A stretch of 64,000 nt of DNA from Blepharisma japonicum (Eukaryota > Ciliophora > Heterotrichea > Heterotrichida > Blepharismidae), in NCBI GenBank assembly GCA_949751835.1, contig CATKHK010000076.1, positions 156,330 to 220,329 of the forward strand, in the 5' to 3' direction. How positions within the stretch are numbered: position 1 is the first letter of the stretch; every line of letters begins with the position of its first letter. The translations under genes and the position numbers were made by a program. Shown piece after piece: positions 10,387 through 20,446 of the stretch. Below the pieces are notes generated by a model, which was not told where the DNA came from, did not search any database, and saw nothing but the letters and a program-made list of their open reading frames with translations.

Positions 10387-12102
10387 TTAATTATGTACAA
10401 ACTCATAGTTGCTTTCTTTGTTTGGGTTTATTAGTCTTATAACAGGCATGAGCTCATCTTCATTGCTCATTTCAGAGGTTTTTGTGTCTTTTTTAATCAA
10501 TCTGCGCTTACTTGTGTTAGTCTTTTTCTTATTTTCATTATTTGTTTCCTTATCAAAATTTCCATACAAGTCATTTGATGTCAAAATAAAATTTTTTCTA
10601 AAATATTCTTCATCAAAAGAAGACTCAGAACTGTCACTTGAATCGTCAGATAGATCACAAGTTTTCATCAATTTCATCAAATTATTTGTAGTTTTATTAT
10701 TGCAGGTATTTTGAAAATTTACATCTTCTTTTTGTATTTTTGTATTTTCAACTGTTTTATTGAATCTGTCAATATTTTCAATTTTATCTCGATCCGTTAT
10801 AGATTTTCTTTTAAGCCTTGATGGTGACTTAGATGATCTAGACGATCCTTGTTTAGTTGTTATTAGCATAGGAGTTTTATTTCTAGACTGAAATTTATCC
10901 AATGTTTTCGAAAAATTTTTTATATTTGGCTTTACTGAAGAAGATCTTCCATAAACTTTTTTCAGTTTTTTTTCCTTATCACCCATTTTGGTTTGGCTTG
11001 AAGAGAATTCTGTATTTTTAATAAAAATATTTTGGACCATATTTGCAGGATAGCGATCATAATAGCTATCTTTAATATTTTGCAAGATAGGAGAACTAAA
11101 AGGCATTAATTTTTCTGCAATTTCTAGGGATTTATAATGCCATTTTTTGGACTCTGAAAATTTAGTTTCTGAATTTTCTTGCTTATTAAGAAATCATAAC
11201 TCATTTGATATGAAAAAATATGAGATGACAAGCAAACAAATTTTATCATATAAACTCTCTTTTGAAATTTCCGCAATTAGATTAGAAGAGGATTTAAGGT
11301 CTCTATAAGTTAAAGACCTTGCAGATATAACTTCTTCAATTTTTAAATAAAACACTTTTTCTCCGATATTTTGAATACTAGCAGCTGATTTAATGTTTAG
11401 CTTTAGCATTTTTACATTTTGCTGCTGTCTTTGTTCTTTTTCAGCTACTATTTGGTTTAAACAAGCTACTATAGGATAATTTTTATCAATAATCTCTCTG
11501 TATTTTTCTTCAATATAAGTATTAGAACTCCCAAAGTAGTTTTTTATATTGTTATGAATTCTTGCCTTTTTAAGTCTCAAAATAAAACTTGTACAAAGTT
11601 TAAAACAATCTTGAAGAATTTCATAAATATTTCCAGCAGCCCTTCTTGCATAAAGGAGAGCTATTTCATGCCTTGATAATTGAGAAGAAAGAGCAGACAG
11701 ATTAAGATTTGATTTGCATAGGTAGGTTTCCTTTTTTATTTTATCGCTAACTTGAGTTTCAAGAGTTTGGATTCGATTATTGGAATTTTGAATTTTCTTA
11801 GAATTCCTATTAAGGAGACAATTTTCCAGATAGCCTACACATTCTTCAAGACTTCCTAAATTCTGATAGCAAACTGCTATATTATGTAAAACCATAACAG
11901 CTACATCTGGATCCACATATCCTTTTTTATTTACAACTGCCTCTATCATTTCCTCACATTTAATCAACCCTCTTAAAGCTTCATCAAATTGCCCATTCAT
12001 GATGCACTTAAATGCCTCATCAGTTAGTTCAAATATATATTTCGGAACATCCACTTCAATGATATTTCTATCAGCCGTAGTGCTTTCGCACGCTGAATCC
12101 AT
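10387..12102 (-). CDS. TPR-like N-terminal protein with Ser/Lys-rich tail, unknown function
   Basis: Two open stretches in one frame are joined by a UGA-Trp codon at 11194-11196, giving 571 residues; stop TAA. The first half contains helical pairs typical of TPR repeats ('ALRGLIKCEEMIEAV', 'VLHNIAVCYQNLGSLEECVGYLENCL', 'ALLYARRAAGNIYEI'). The second half is disordered and basic with Ser-Asp runs. TPR-first proteins with long tails are common in ciliates and usually act as scaffolds; no specific role can be given. Its start lies only 18 bp from the divergent gene at 12121. Confidence 0.75.
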
Positions 12103-12120
12103 ATTACAATTTTTAACATA

Positions 12121-12792
12121 ATGAATTTATCCCATTTAGTTATATTTGGACTATTGTTTATAGCATCGAATTGTCAGGACTGCTTTACATTTACTTGTGA
12201 TACTCTGGATGATCTTGTATGCGCCATTATATATGGTAGTGAGCTTACAGCTACTCTTAATGATAAAGGATGCTCCTATTTGGCATGCAATCATACATAT
12301 GTGGAAGATGCTGCCGTGAAAAGCAAAGAAACAGGAGAAACAATGAATTTACCATGTTTTGAAGAAACAAGCACAGTAAATAACAAGATTCAATTGGATT
12401 ATTATGTGAAGTGTGAAACAAGAGAGTCGAATAAAGATTTAGTTAATGGAACCTATCCGAAAGTATGCAATACCACAGATGACTGTATGCTTAAAGATGA
12501 CAGCTATGGAGATTGTGTATGCGGAATGGATGGAAATAAGTATTGCTATGCTGATAAGAGCTCTGAGGTGTATGATGATTTTTGAACTGTGTGCTCAAAT
12601 CATGATGGGGAGATGTATTATAGAGATATGCTGTTGTGAAATTATACGGTGCTTAACTATATTACTTTGTACTCAGCTCCTTTTTGTGCTGAAAATTTGT
12701 TTCCGGAGTACATTCTGAATCTTAATTTTATTGTGGACTCTTCAATTATCCAAACTCTAGGTTTTTTAAGCTTATTACTTGATTTATTATAA
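12121..12792 (+). CDS. Secreted or GPI-anchored Cys-rich protein
   Basis: 223 residues reading two UGA as Trp; stop TAA at 12790. Residues 1-18 are a typical signal peptide ('LVIFGLLFIASNC'). The mature part has over a dozen Cys and several N-glycosylation sequons, implying a disulfide-bonded extracellular protein. The last 15 residues are hydrophobic ('IQTLGFLSLLLDLL') after a polar region, as in a GPI-anchor signal. Family not recognised; a ciliate surface antigen-like role is only a guess. Confidence 0.72.
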
Positions 12793-12873
12793 TTTTCATT
12801 AATTATATATTTGAAATAAATTCAGCTAACTATCTTAATCAATAATAATTTATAATTTAGATTAAATAAATTC

Positions 12874-13155
12874 TTATTTAGGAATAAATTTCTCTGCAAA
12901 TTCCTGTAATTGAGGGATTGAATGTATGCCTGCAATTTCTTTAGCAAAACTAGGATCAACGCTGAATTTGGATCTAAGGCATAATGACATTACTAACTCA
13001 GCACCATCAAATTCATCTAGCCCTAACTCTGCAAATGTTGACTGAGGCTTTATATTGCTTTCTGGCACCTGGTTTTTCTCAATAAGTATGTTTTTAATCA
13101 TTGGAAATAACTCTGCTTTCGTCACGAAAGACCTGAAAAGTCGAAATCCCAACAT
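12874..13155 (-). CDS. Mitochondrial acyl-carrier-protein-like protein lacking the phosphopantetheine Ser
   Basis: 93 residues, stop TAA. The N-terminus (MLGFRLFRSF) looks like a short mitochondrial presequence. The rest aligns by eye with ACP helices: 'STFAELGLDEFDGAELVMSLCLRSKF' against the usual 'LGADSLD..EL...LEEEF'. The Ser that carries 4'-phosphopantetheine is replaced by Glu (E48), so it probably cannot be a normal holo-ACP. Mitochondrial ACP (NDUFAB1) also serves as a structural subunit of complex I and binds LYR proteins; a structural-only paralog is the simplest inference. Another window-external ACP would be needed for fatty-acid synthesis. Confidence 0.8.
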   Translation of the reverse strand: MLGFRLFRSFVTKAELFPMIKNILIEKNQVPESNIKPQSTFAELGLDEFDGAELVMSLCLRSKFSVDPSFAKEIAGIHSIPQLQEFAEKFIPK

Positions 13156-13294
13156 ATATTTTGTTAATATTTGCGATAAATGGTTAAAGGTAAGCTAATT
13201 TATTTGCGAATCGAGATAAATTATTTAAAAATTCATTAAGACGAATGCCAAAGCCAATTTATCATAATTTATTAGCTGAATAATATAACTTAAA

Positions 13295-14095
13295 ATGCCA
13301 TTAGCTGTCCACCTAGCAGGGCTGATCCGCATCAACTCCGAAAAAATCTCTAACATTCTTATGCGAATCCTAGGACCCATCCTTATAGTTGCTCTATTTC
13401 TCCTAGTCGGAACAGTGACATATTCATATTTCAATGATGTGCTCCCACGAATATCACCCTATTATGGAATCTGGCAATCCCTTATTCTAACCTCCATAGG
13501 CTTATGATTTTTATTCAATATCCTATTCAACTATATTATGTGTGTAATAATTGGCCCTGGAAACCCGGAAGACTTTCCTGGGTTTCCCAAATGTAAATAT
13601 TGCAAGACAGCTAAACCACCCCGAGCACATCATTGCTCAATCTGCAAAAAATGTGTTCTGAAGATGGATCATCATTGTCCTTGGATTCATAACTGCATGG
13701 GACATAAAAACCATAGATATTTTTTGCTGTTTTTGACTTATATTACTTTAGGGTGCTTATTTTATGTAGGAGCTAGCTATCCTTGTTTAGGAGCAAGGCC
13801 AAGAATTGCAACTTTACAGCTGTCGTTTGTGCTTTCTGCTGTTTTTTCGGTGGTTATAGCTGGGTTTGGAGGGTGGCATTGGTTCTTGGCGTTGAGAGGA
13901 AGGACAACTATTGAGCTTTTTGGAATTATTGGAGCACCTGAACTTAAAAGGATTTATGATTTTTCAAGAGGAAGCTGGAGGAAAAATCTTGAAACAGTTT
14001 TTGGTACCCAAAGCTTACTTATAAGCTTAATGCCAAGGATGTCAAAGCTGCCATTTGATGGAGCTTATTGGCCAGATACGATTCACAGTATTTAG
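13295..14095 (+). CDS. DHHC-type protein S-palmitoyltransferase
   Basis: 266 residues, one UGA-Trp near residue 72 ('IGLWFLFN'), stop TAG. The Cys-rich DHHC domain lies at about 90-142, with zinc-binding Cys/His and the catalytic '[20 protein letters not shown]' sequence. Four hydrophobic segments flank it in the usual 2+2 topology (about 25-48, 60-85, 145-165, 175-198), and the 'TTIE' motif follows TM4. It attaches palmitate to Cys of membrane-associated proteins. Substrates unknown. The same-strand NOP2 gene starts 118 bp downstream. Confidence 0.92.
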
Positions 14096-14213
14096 ATTTT
14101 TGAGATATTTAGCATCATATAAATTATCATTATTTATTTATCAAAGCTTAAATATTTTGGTAGCTTTAAGAAATGCATAAATTAGTCTTTTTAATAATTC
14201 CATATTAATTTCA

Positions 14214-15998
14214 ATGAGTGAAGAGATATCTGTCCATGTATCCGAAGGAAATGACACACACATGAAGTCAGATCTTGGATTAGTTCACATGAAAATTCAA
14301 GAGCTTGTTCAAACTCTCGTTCGATATAAAGATGAACCCAGAGAAAAAACACGATCTGAATATCTCGATGAACTTGTGGACAATATCATCATTTATTATG
14401 AGTACAATCGAGACCTCGCTACCTACCTCGCATCATTTTTCCCACCAGCTGAGCTTGTTGAATTCTTAGAAGCTAACCAAACCCCACGTCCTATGGTAAT
14501 CCGCACAAATACATTGAAAACAAAGAGAAGAGAACTTGCCCAATCACTGATACAAAAAGGTGTAAATCTTGATCCAGTAGGCGAATGGAGTAAGGTTGGA
14601 CTGAAAATTATCGAAAGTCAAGTCCCAATAGGAGCAACTACTGAGTATTTGGCTGGTCATTATATGCTTCAGTCAGCTAGTTCATTTCTACCTGTGATGG
14701 CCTTGGCACCTAAACCAGGAGAAAGAATACTTGATATGTGTGCTGCTCCAGGAGGAAAAACAACACACATTGGTCAGCTGATGAAAAATACAGGCGTTTT
14801 AGTCGCTAATGAGATGAATAAGGACAGACTTTTATCAATAAAAGGAAACATCCACAGGCTTGGAATAACAAACTGTATTATCACAAACTATGATGGAAGA
14901 AAACTTGGAAAAGTTTTAAACGGATTTGACAGAGTATTATTAGATGCTCCATGCTCTGGGCTTGGAGTTATATGGAAAGACCAATCAGTAAAAGCAATGA
15001 GAACAACTGAAGATATCAAGAAAAATTCCCACATACAAAAAGAGCTATTATTAGAAGCAATTGATGTAGTAAACGCTAGATCAAGCACAGGAGGATACAT
15101 TGTGTATTCAACTTGCTCAATTTCTATCGAAGAAAACGAAGAAGTGATCAGCTATGCCTTGAAAAATCGCCATGTAAAAATTGTTGATACTGGGCTTACT
15201 ATTGGAGAGCCTGGGCTTCCAAAATTCAAAGGAAAAATATTCCATCCATCAATGACTAAATGTAAAAGAATTTACCCTCACGTTTACAATATGGAAGGGT
15301 TCTTCGTGTGCAAACTAAAGAAATATGATAATGAAATACCACAAGAAGCCAGCAAGCCACATAGTGGAGAAAAAAGAGAAAAAGCCAAAAAACAAAAGAA
15401 AGAGGACAGCGATATGGAGGTTGAAGAGGAAAAAGAAGAAATTGAAGAGGAAAATGAGCAATGGAGTCCGGAAAAGAAGCAGAAAGAAAAAGAAAAAAAA
15501 GATGCAAAAAGGAAAAAATTGATGGAAAATACATATGAGAATGAAGAGTTAGAAAACTTGATACATGATCTTAAAGAAACGAGTAAGAAAGAAAAAAGAA
15601 ATAAAAAAGAGAAAAAAGAAAAAAAAGAAAAAAAGCATGAAAAAGAGATTAAAGAAGAAAAATCAGAGGAGCAGAGCTTTGGGGATCTTGATATTAATAT
15701 TGCAGACAAAAATGCTGAAAAGAAATCAAAAAAGAACAAAAGCGAGACAAAAGAAAGTAAAAAAACAAAAGAGGAGCTAACAAAGCCAAAGAAAAAAAAT
15801 TCTATTGAAAAAGAGCAAGAAGAAATTTCAGAGGAAGAGGTAGTTGAAAAGAAAAAGACAAAGAAAGGCAAAGCTAAAGCTGCAAAAACACATGAAGACG
15901 AAGAAGATGCTGAAAATGAAGAATCTCTGCCTGTTAAGAGAAAACACAAAGAAGACTCATCAAAACTGAAAAAGAAGAGAAAGTCTGAAGATAGTTAA
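14214..15998 (+). CDS. NOP2: NOP2/NSUN1 rRNA cytosine-5 methyltransferase
   Basis: 594 residues, no intron, stop TAA. The NOL1/NOP2/Sun domain covers about 45-370: SAM-binding 'LDMCAAPGGKTTHIG' (near 172), 'DAPCSGLG' with one catalytic-motif Cys (near 245) and 'YSTCSI' with the second (near 300). The sequence 'RTNTLKTKRRELAQ' and the ending 'MEGFFVCKLKK' match NOP2, which makes m5C in the large-subunit rRNA and is needed for 60S assembly in the nucleolus. Residues 375-594 form a Lys/Glu-rich tail like nucleolar tails; in yeast and human the acidic/basic extension is mainly N-terminal, so the placement is different here. Confidence 0.92.
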   Translation: MSEEISVHVSEGNDTHMKSDLGLVHMKIQELVQTLVRYKDEPREKTRSEYLDELVDNIIIYYEYNRDLATYLASFFPPAELVEFLEANQTPRPMVIRTNTLKTKRRELAQSLIQKGVNLDPVGEWSKVGLKIIESQVPIGATTEYLAGHYMLQSASSFLPVMALAPKPGERILDMCAAPGGKTTHIGQLMKNTGVLVANEMNKDRLLSIKGNIHRLGITNCIITNYDGRKLGKVLNGFDRVLLDAPCSGLGVIWKDQSVKAMRTTEDIKKNSHIQKELLLEAIDVVNARSSTGGYIVYSTCSISIEENEEVISYALKNRHVKIVDTGLTIGEPGLPKFKGKIFHPSMTKCKRIYPHVYNMEGFFVCKLKKYDNEIPQEASKPHSGEKREKAKKQKKEDSDMEVEEEKEEIEEENEQWSPEKKQKEKEKKDAKRKKLMENTYENEELENLIHDLKETSKKEKRNKKEKKEKKEKKHEKEIKEEKSEEQSFGDLDINIADKNAEKKSKKNKSETKESKKTKEELTKPKKKNSIEKEQEEISEEEVVEKKKTKKGKAKAAKTHEDEEDAENEESLPVKRKHKEDSSKLKKKRKSEDS

Positions 15999-16575
15999 AT
16001 TATAATCCTATCTATCCTTTTTTTACAATAATTGAAAACTCATAAATATGGATATCACTTCATTCTCAATTATTTGAAACACAAACTATATAGTAATCAA
16101 ATTCTAAGATAAAAGAGTTTCATTTCTAAAGAATATGAAATAAAAAGGCCATTTAAATTATAATTAAAAGATTACTACTATTTTGATTTAATTAATTCTC
16201 CTAATCGCTAACTCTCGCTTATGTAATTACTAATAGATTTTTTGGTTATTATTAAAGAGACATTATTGTTTAATTCAGTTTGCTAATGAATTTATATTAA
16301 GTTAATATCAAGTTACAAAAAAAGGCTAAAATTAAGGCATATATTTATTTAAAAAACTATCAAAGATTATCTTAGACGCTAAATATATAACATATATTAT
16401 TTTAATGGATAAATAATAAGATTTCGAGTCTTAAAAAATTCAAAAATATGATAATACTTTTTGGTTTAAAAGTACTTAAGAACTGCTTTATAAAGGATAA
16501 ATAATTGTTTAAATTCTAATATCAAATTTTCATATTTTTCTCTTGAGGATATAAACTGCTAATTACATCAAGCAC
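15999..16575. other. AT-rich intergenic region
   Basis: 577 bp between NOP2 and the first Kelch gene. I see no open frame, RNA gene or repeat in it. Confidence 0.5.
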
Positions 16576-19500
16576 ATGGCAATGGTTATTCTATTTCTTA
16601 TTATCTCAGCGATAATAGCAATTTCAGCTATCGAAGAAAGAAAAATACCTGAAACGGGCTGCCCTCCAACAGCAAGATCATTACCATCATCAGTATTCGA
16701 TAATAATGCAAACAAACTTATATTATTTGGTGGGGCTTCAGCTGAAAACGTTTATTATAATGATGTATGAACCTTCAATTTTAACAATAATCAATGAAAA
16801 GAATTATACCCTACATCGTCAAAAGTTCCAGACGCAAGAATTGAATCAGCATCATTTTTTAATGAAGCACAGAATTCACTAATAATTATGGCTGGCAAAA
16901 CCTCACTTGGAGCAATATCTGACATTTGAAGCTTTGATTTAGATTTATTAGTTTGGAAGGAGTTAGAGCTGCAAAACTGCAAATTAAATTCACTTTCGTC
17001 AGTAACATATGATACTTTTAAATGAAAAGGTAGTATTTATTTTGTGATTTTTGGGGGAGCTGTGGACTCTGGATTTTCAAATTTAATTTATTTGTAAGAG
17101 ATATTGTAGGATTGATTCAGGTAGTTTAAATTGTACCATAATGCCAAACACTGGGGATGGGCCTATTTCTACTCATAGTGCAAAAATTACATTTTATAAT
17201 GAAAAACTATATGTATGAGGTGGACTTTCAACTGAATATGTATATGATAATAATCTTTATATATATGACTTGAAAAACCAAGCCTGAGCAAAAAGAACTT
17301 TTAATGAATCTCCCATTGGAAGAATGTGGCATTACATAGGAATATATTCTGAATTTTTGTATATTTTTCCAGGATTTAATTATAATTATGATGTTGAGAT
17401 AAATGATATTTGAAAAATCAGCTTAAACGATTTAAATAAATGAATAGAAATTGATTTTGCTATAGAAAAAAGAACTCAGCTAAGAAGCCAATCTGGAAAT
17501 ATTTTTATTAACTCAACTTTATTCCAATACAGTGGATCAAGTTATACAAATGACTTAATTTATATTAATATTTCTTATGAAAAACCAACTTTTTCAACAT
17601 TGACTTCAAATTGAGTTTCACCCCCTCCAAGGATGAGATTTGCAATGGAACAAATAAATAATAAAATTGCGATATTTGGAGGTCAAGGCAGAAATGGCAA
17701 GTTGTAACATTAAATATAGGTTAAGTGATTTTTGAGTATACAATATTGATACTAATGTATGAGAGCAAGAAAATCCTTTATATGAGCCATCTGCAAGATT
17801 TGGGCATGCTTCTACTGGGATTGGCTATGGAATGGTCATTTTTGGAGGAGAAGATGCAACTGGATTGCTCAATGATTTTTATATTTATTCTGTAACTTCT
17901 AAGAGCTGATCTCAAATCATTACTAATACAGGTGAAAGCCCTTTGCCTGTAAAAGGCGCATGCATAGATGCTGCAATTCCTTATATATTTCTATATGGCG
18001 GAGTAACAGGCTCAGGCCTTGGTAATATTTTATATGAATATGATATAACAATTTTAGGATGAGTCCAAAAAATCACTTTAGGCGAAACGATCCCTCCTTT
18101 AGCATGACACCAATGCTATGCTGATCATGAGGATAATGACTTCTTGTTTTATGTTTTCATGGGAGAAACAGATAATAATCAGCCGAATAAAAGTATATAT
18201 CGATACAGTTTAAACAAAAACTCATGGGAAGTCGTTCAAACTATTGATTATCTACAATTTTCTTTAAGTGAGGCATCAAACATAATTCTATCAACTTCAT
18301 TTATAATCACTATTGGAGGAGAATTTAAAAATATTTTTTCATCAAATACTGCTATTTTTCTTAATGGACAAAATTTTACACTTGTATCAACACTCGGCTT
18401 AAGCACAAACATATTTAGCCACCAATCAATTTACATGAAAAATGCTATATACATATTTGCTGGTGCTAGGACAAGTTCATTTCGAATAAACCAAATTCCT
18501 ACATCAGATTTTATTAAATTATCAATAGATAATGGCCCTTGCAGTGACGGAACCTATAAATCAGGCTCAGAGTGTTTGTGATGCCCTATAGGAACTTGAT
18601 CAGATGATTCAAGCATAGATGAATGCAACCCATGCCCAATAGGAACATCAAATGCATACCTAGGAGGAGCAAGCAAGTTTGTATGCGCTCCTTGTGAGCT
18701 AGGGACTTATAATGATATTCCTGGGTCTGGAATGTGCAAAAAATGCCCTGCAGGTATGACATGTCCTGTTGGATCTACAGAGCCAATTATTTTACTACAT
18801 AATGATGATGAAAAGACATACCAACCTGACCAGTACTCACCTGAGCTAAGTGTAATTCAAAAAGTCACTCAGTGGCTTGGCATTGGACTTGGGTTATTTT
18901 TGATCTTTTGGGTATATATTTTGGCTTGAAGTAGTAAAAATTTTGAAAAATTCATGAAATTTGATATATATAATGATAAACATAATGAAGAAGGCAAACC
19001 TATGTACCTTAAACGAACAAGCATTGGAGGGTTTTTCTCAGTTTTAGCATTTATTGGAGCAATATATGTTTTTACTTTATCTACTCTTGAGTACTGATAC
19101 AATAATGTGGCTGAATCAAAGACTTTACTTCCGTATGAAACTCTTCTAAAGCAAGCTGAAGAATTTAACAGTGATATCACAATTATAGTTGGAGCTTATA
19201 ATTATGGTGGCTCATGCATTACAGGCAGTGATTGTAATAATTATATATCATGATATCAATACAATATTATCAGCGACTCGGCTATAGTAGAATGCTATAA
19301 AGAGCAAAGAAATTGCTTTTTGCGAGCAACATTCACTTCATGCAAGCTTGGTACTGGAGCTCTTTTTTACATATCTTTTGCTGAGTCAACAAGCTATGCA
19401 AGCTATATATATGCAAATGTAACAGCAGATTCTTCAATTCCTAATCAAAAAAGTTCTCACGATCTTTATCTTTCCCCTCCTACTGGCCAGGTTTTTATAG

Positions 19501-20060
19501 GTTCAACTCCTTCATACCTGCATTTTAATATGATTCCATCAGTAATAGTTATTTAGCTATTTATCTCAGAGGTTTCTAAATGAAAAACGAATCAAACTGG
19601 ATTTTTAGTATCATCAAGCCAAGAGCCAACCCAAGGATTTAGTGCATCAATTAATCAAATGAGTTTAACTAGAACACTTGGGATTGTGGTGACTTTAGAT
19701 ATAGATACTGTTGGTGTTTTAACAATAAGAAACCTTAATAACACATTTTTATTTTTTATTAGTACCTTGATGGGTTCTATTAGTGGAATTATAAGTGCAG
19801 GTGGATTTCTTATGGAAAAAGTTGAAGATAACATTAAAAAAATTCGTGAAAAACAAAGACTCAAAATAAATCATGATAAAATTAGCAGGGGGAATATTAG
19901 AATACAAAATAATTTTCCATTTAATATTAGAAGACTTAATTTGATAAATTGCAACTTGAGAGAAGAAATGAATACAGCTAAGGAACTCAGTGAAGATGCT
20001 ATAGAGTTTCAAGAGCTTCGTTATTGAGAAAAATTGCATTTGAATAAAACTGTAAATTAA
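16576..20060 (+). CDS. Kelch-repeat, Cys-rich (GCC2/GCC3-like), multi-TM surface protein, copy 1
   Basis: About 1145 residues after removing introns at 17094-17109 (16 nt), 17704-17719 (16 nt) and 19542-19556 (15 nt), with many UGA-Trp. A signal peptide (residues 1-19) is followed by Kelch-type repeats to about 650, marked by 'LILFGG', 'VYYNDVW', 'FGHASTGIGYGMVIFGGE' and Trp about every 50 residues. A Cys-rich region (about 655-735) carries 'CP.GT' motifs as in the GCC2/GCC3 (ephrin-receptor-like) domain. TM segments lie near 752-772, 806-828 and 1040-1062, with a second extracellular-looking domain between the last two. Function unknown; the layout suggests a cell-surface or sorting receptor. 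Tandem partner of the next gene. Confidence 0.85.
17094..17109 (+). other. 16-nt intron
   Basis: GTAAGAGATATTGTAG. Being 16 nt it shifts the frame if kept; removal joins 'FSNLIYL' to 'IDSGSLNCTIMPN', and the paralog has an intron at the same site. Confidence 0.88.
17704..17719 (+). other. 16-nt intron
   Basis: GTAACATTAAATATAG. Removal joins 'GRNGKL' to 'LSDFWVYN'. The paralog intron at the same site is 15 nt. Confidence 0.85.
19542..19556 (+). other. 15-nt intron
   Basis: GTAATAGTTATTTAG, phase 0, in-frame TAG if retained. Same site as the intron at 23418-23432 in the paralog. Confidence 0.88.
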
Positions 20061-20446
20061 AAGAATTATTGGTAGCAAAGTAAATAGCTAATATATCACA
20101 CAATAATTGAAGCCAATTTTTGAAAAATATACATATTAAAATTAAAAATTTTTTATGGCTCCTGTTTTCAGCGTTTTGATCTCGCTCACAAAGTATATCG
20201 TTTTTGCAGTTAAGTAAGATTTCATATCAAAAGCAATGTTGCCTCTTTTGAGATGGATAGCAACTATTATAATTATTCACTGTTATAAATTTAATCATTT
20301 CAATAAATATGAAAAATAAAAAAAACCTGATGCTATTATCAAAAACTTAAATATATTTAGCTAGAAACATGACTAAGCTGCTTTAATTTTTATCAAATAA
20401 AGTCTACAATATGTAATTAATAATTCATACGATCACAGATATTATA
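20061..20446. other. Intergenic region between tandem paralogs
   Basis: 386 bp, AT-rich; nothing recognisable. It should hold the promoter of copy 2. Confidence 0.5.

Noticed and set aside
10387-12102. Two separate genes at 10387-11106 and 11194-12102
   Set aside because: They share one frame and are separated only by UGA, which is Trp in this genome, so I treat them as one gene.
15256-15949. Long minus-strand open frames (up to 221 codons) rich in Phe and Ser opposite NOP2
   Set aside because: They are the shadow of the Lys/Glu-rich tail codons of NOP2 on the other strand; composition is an artefact.
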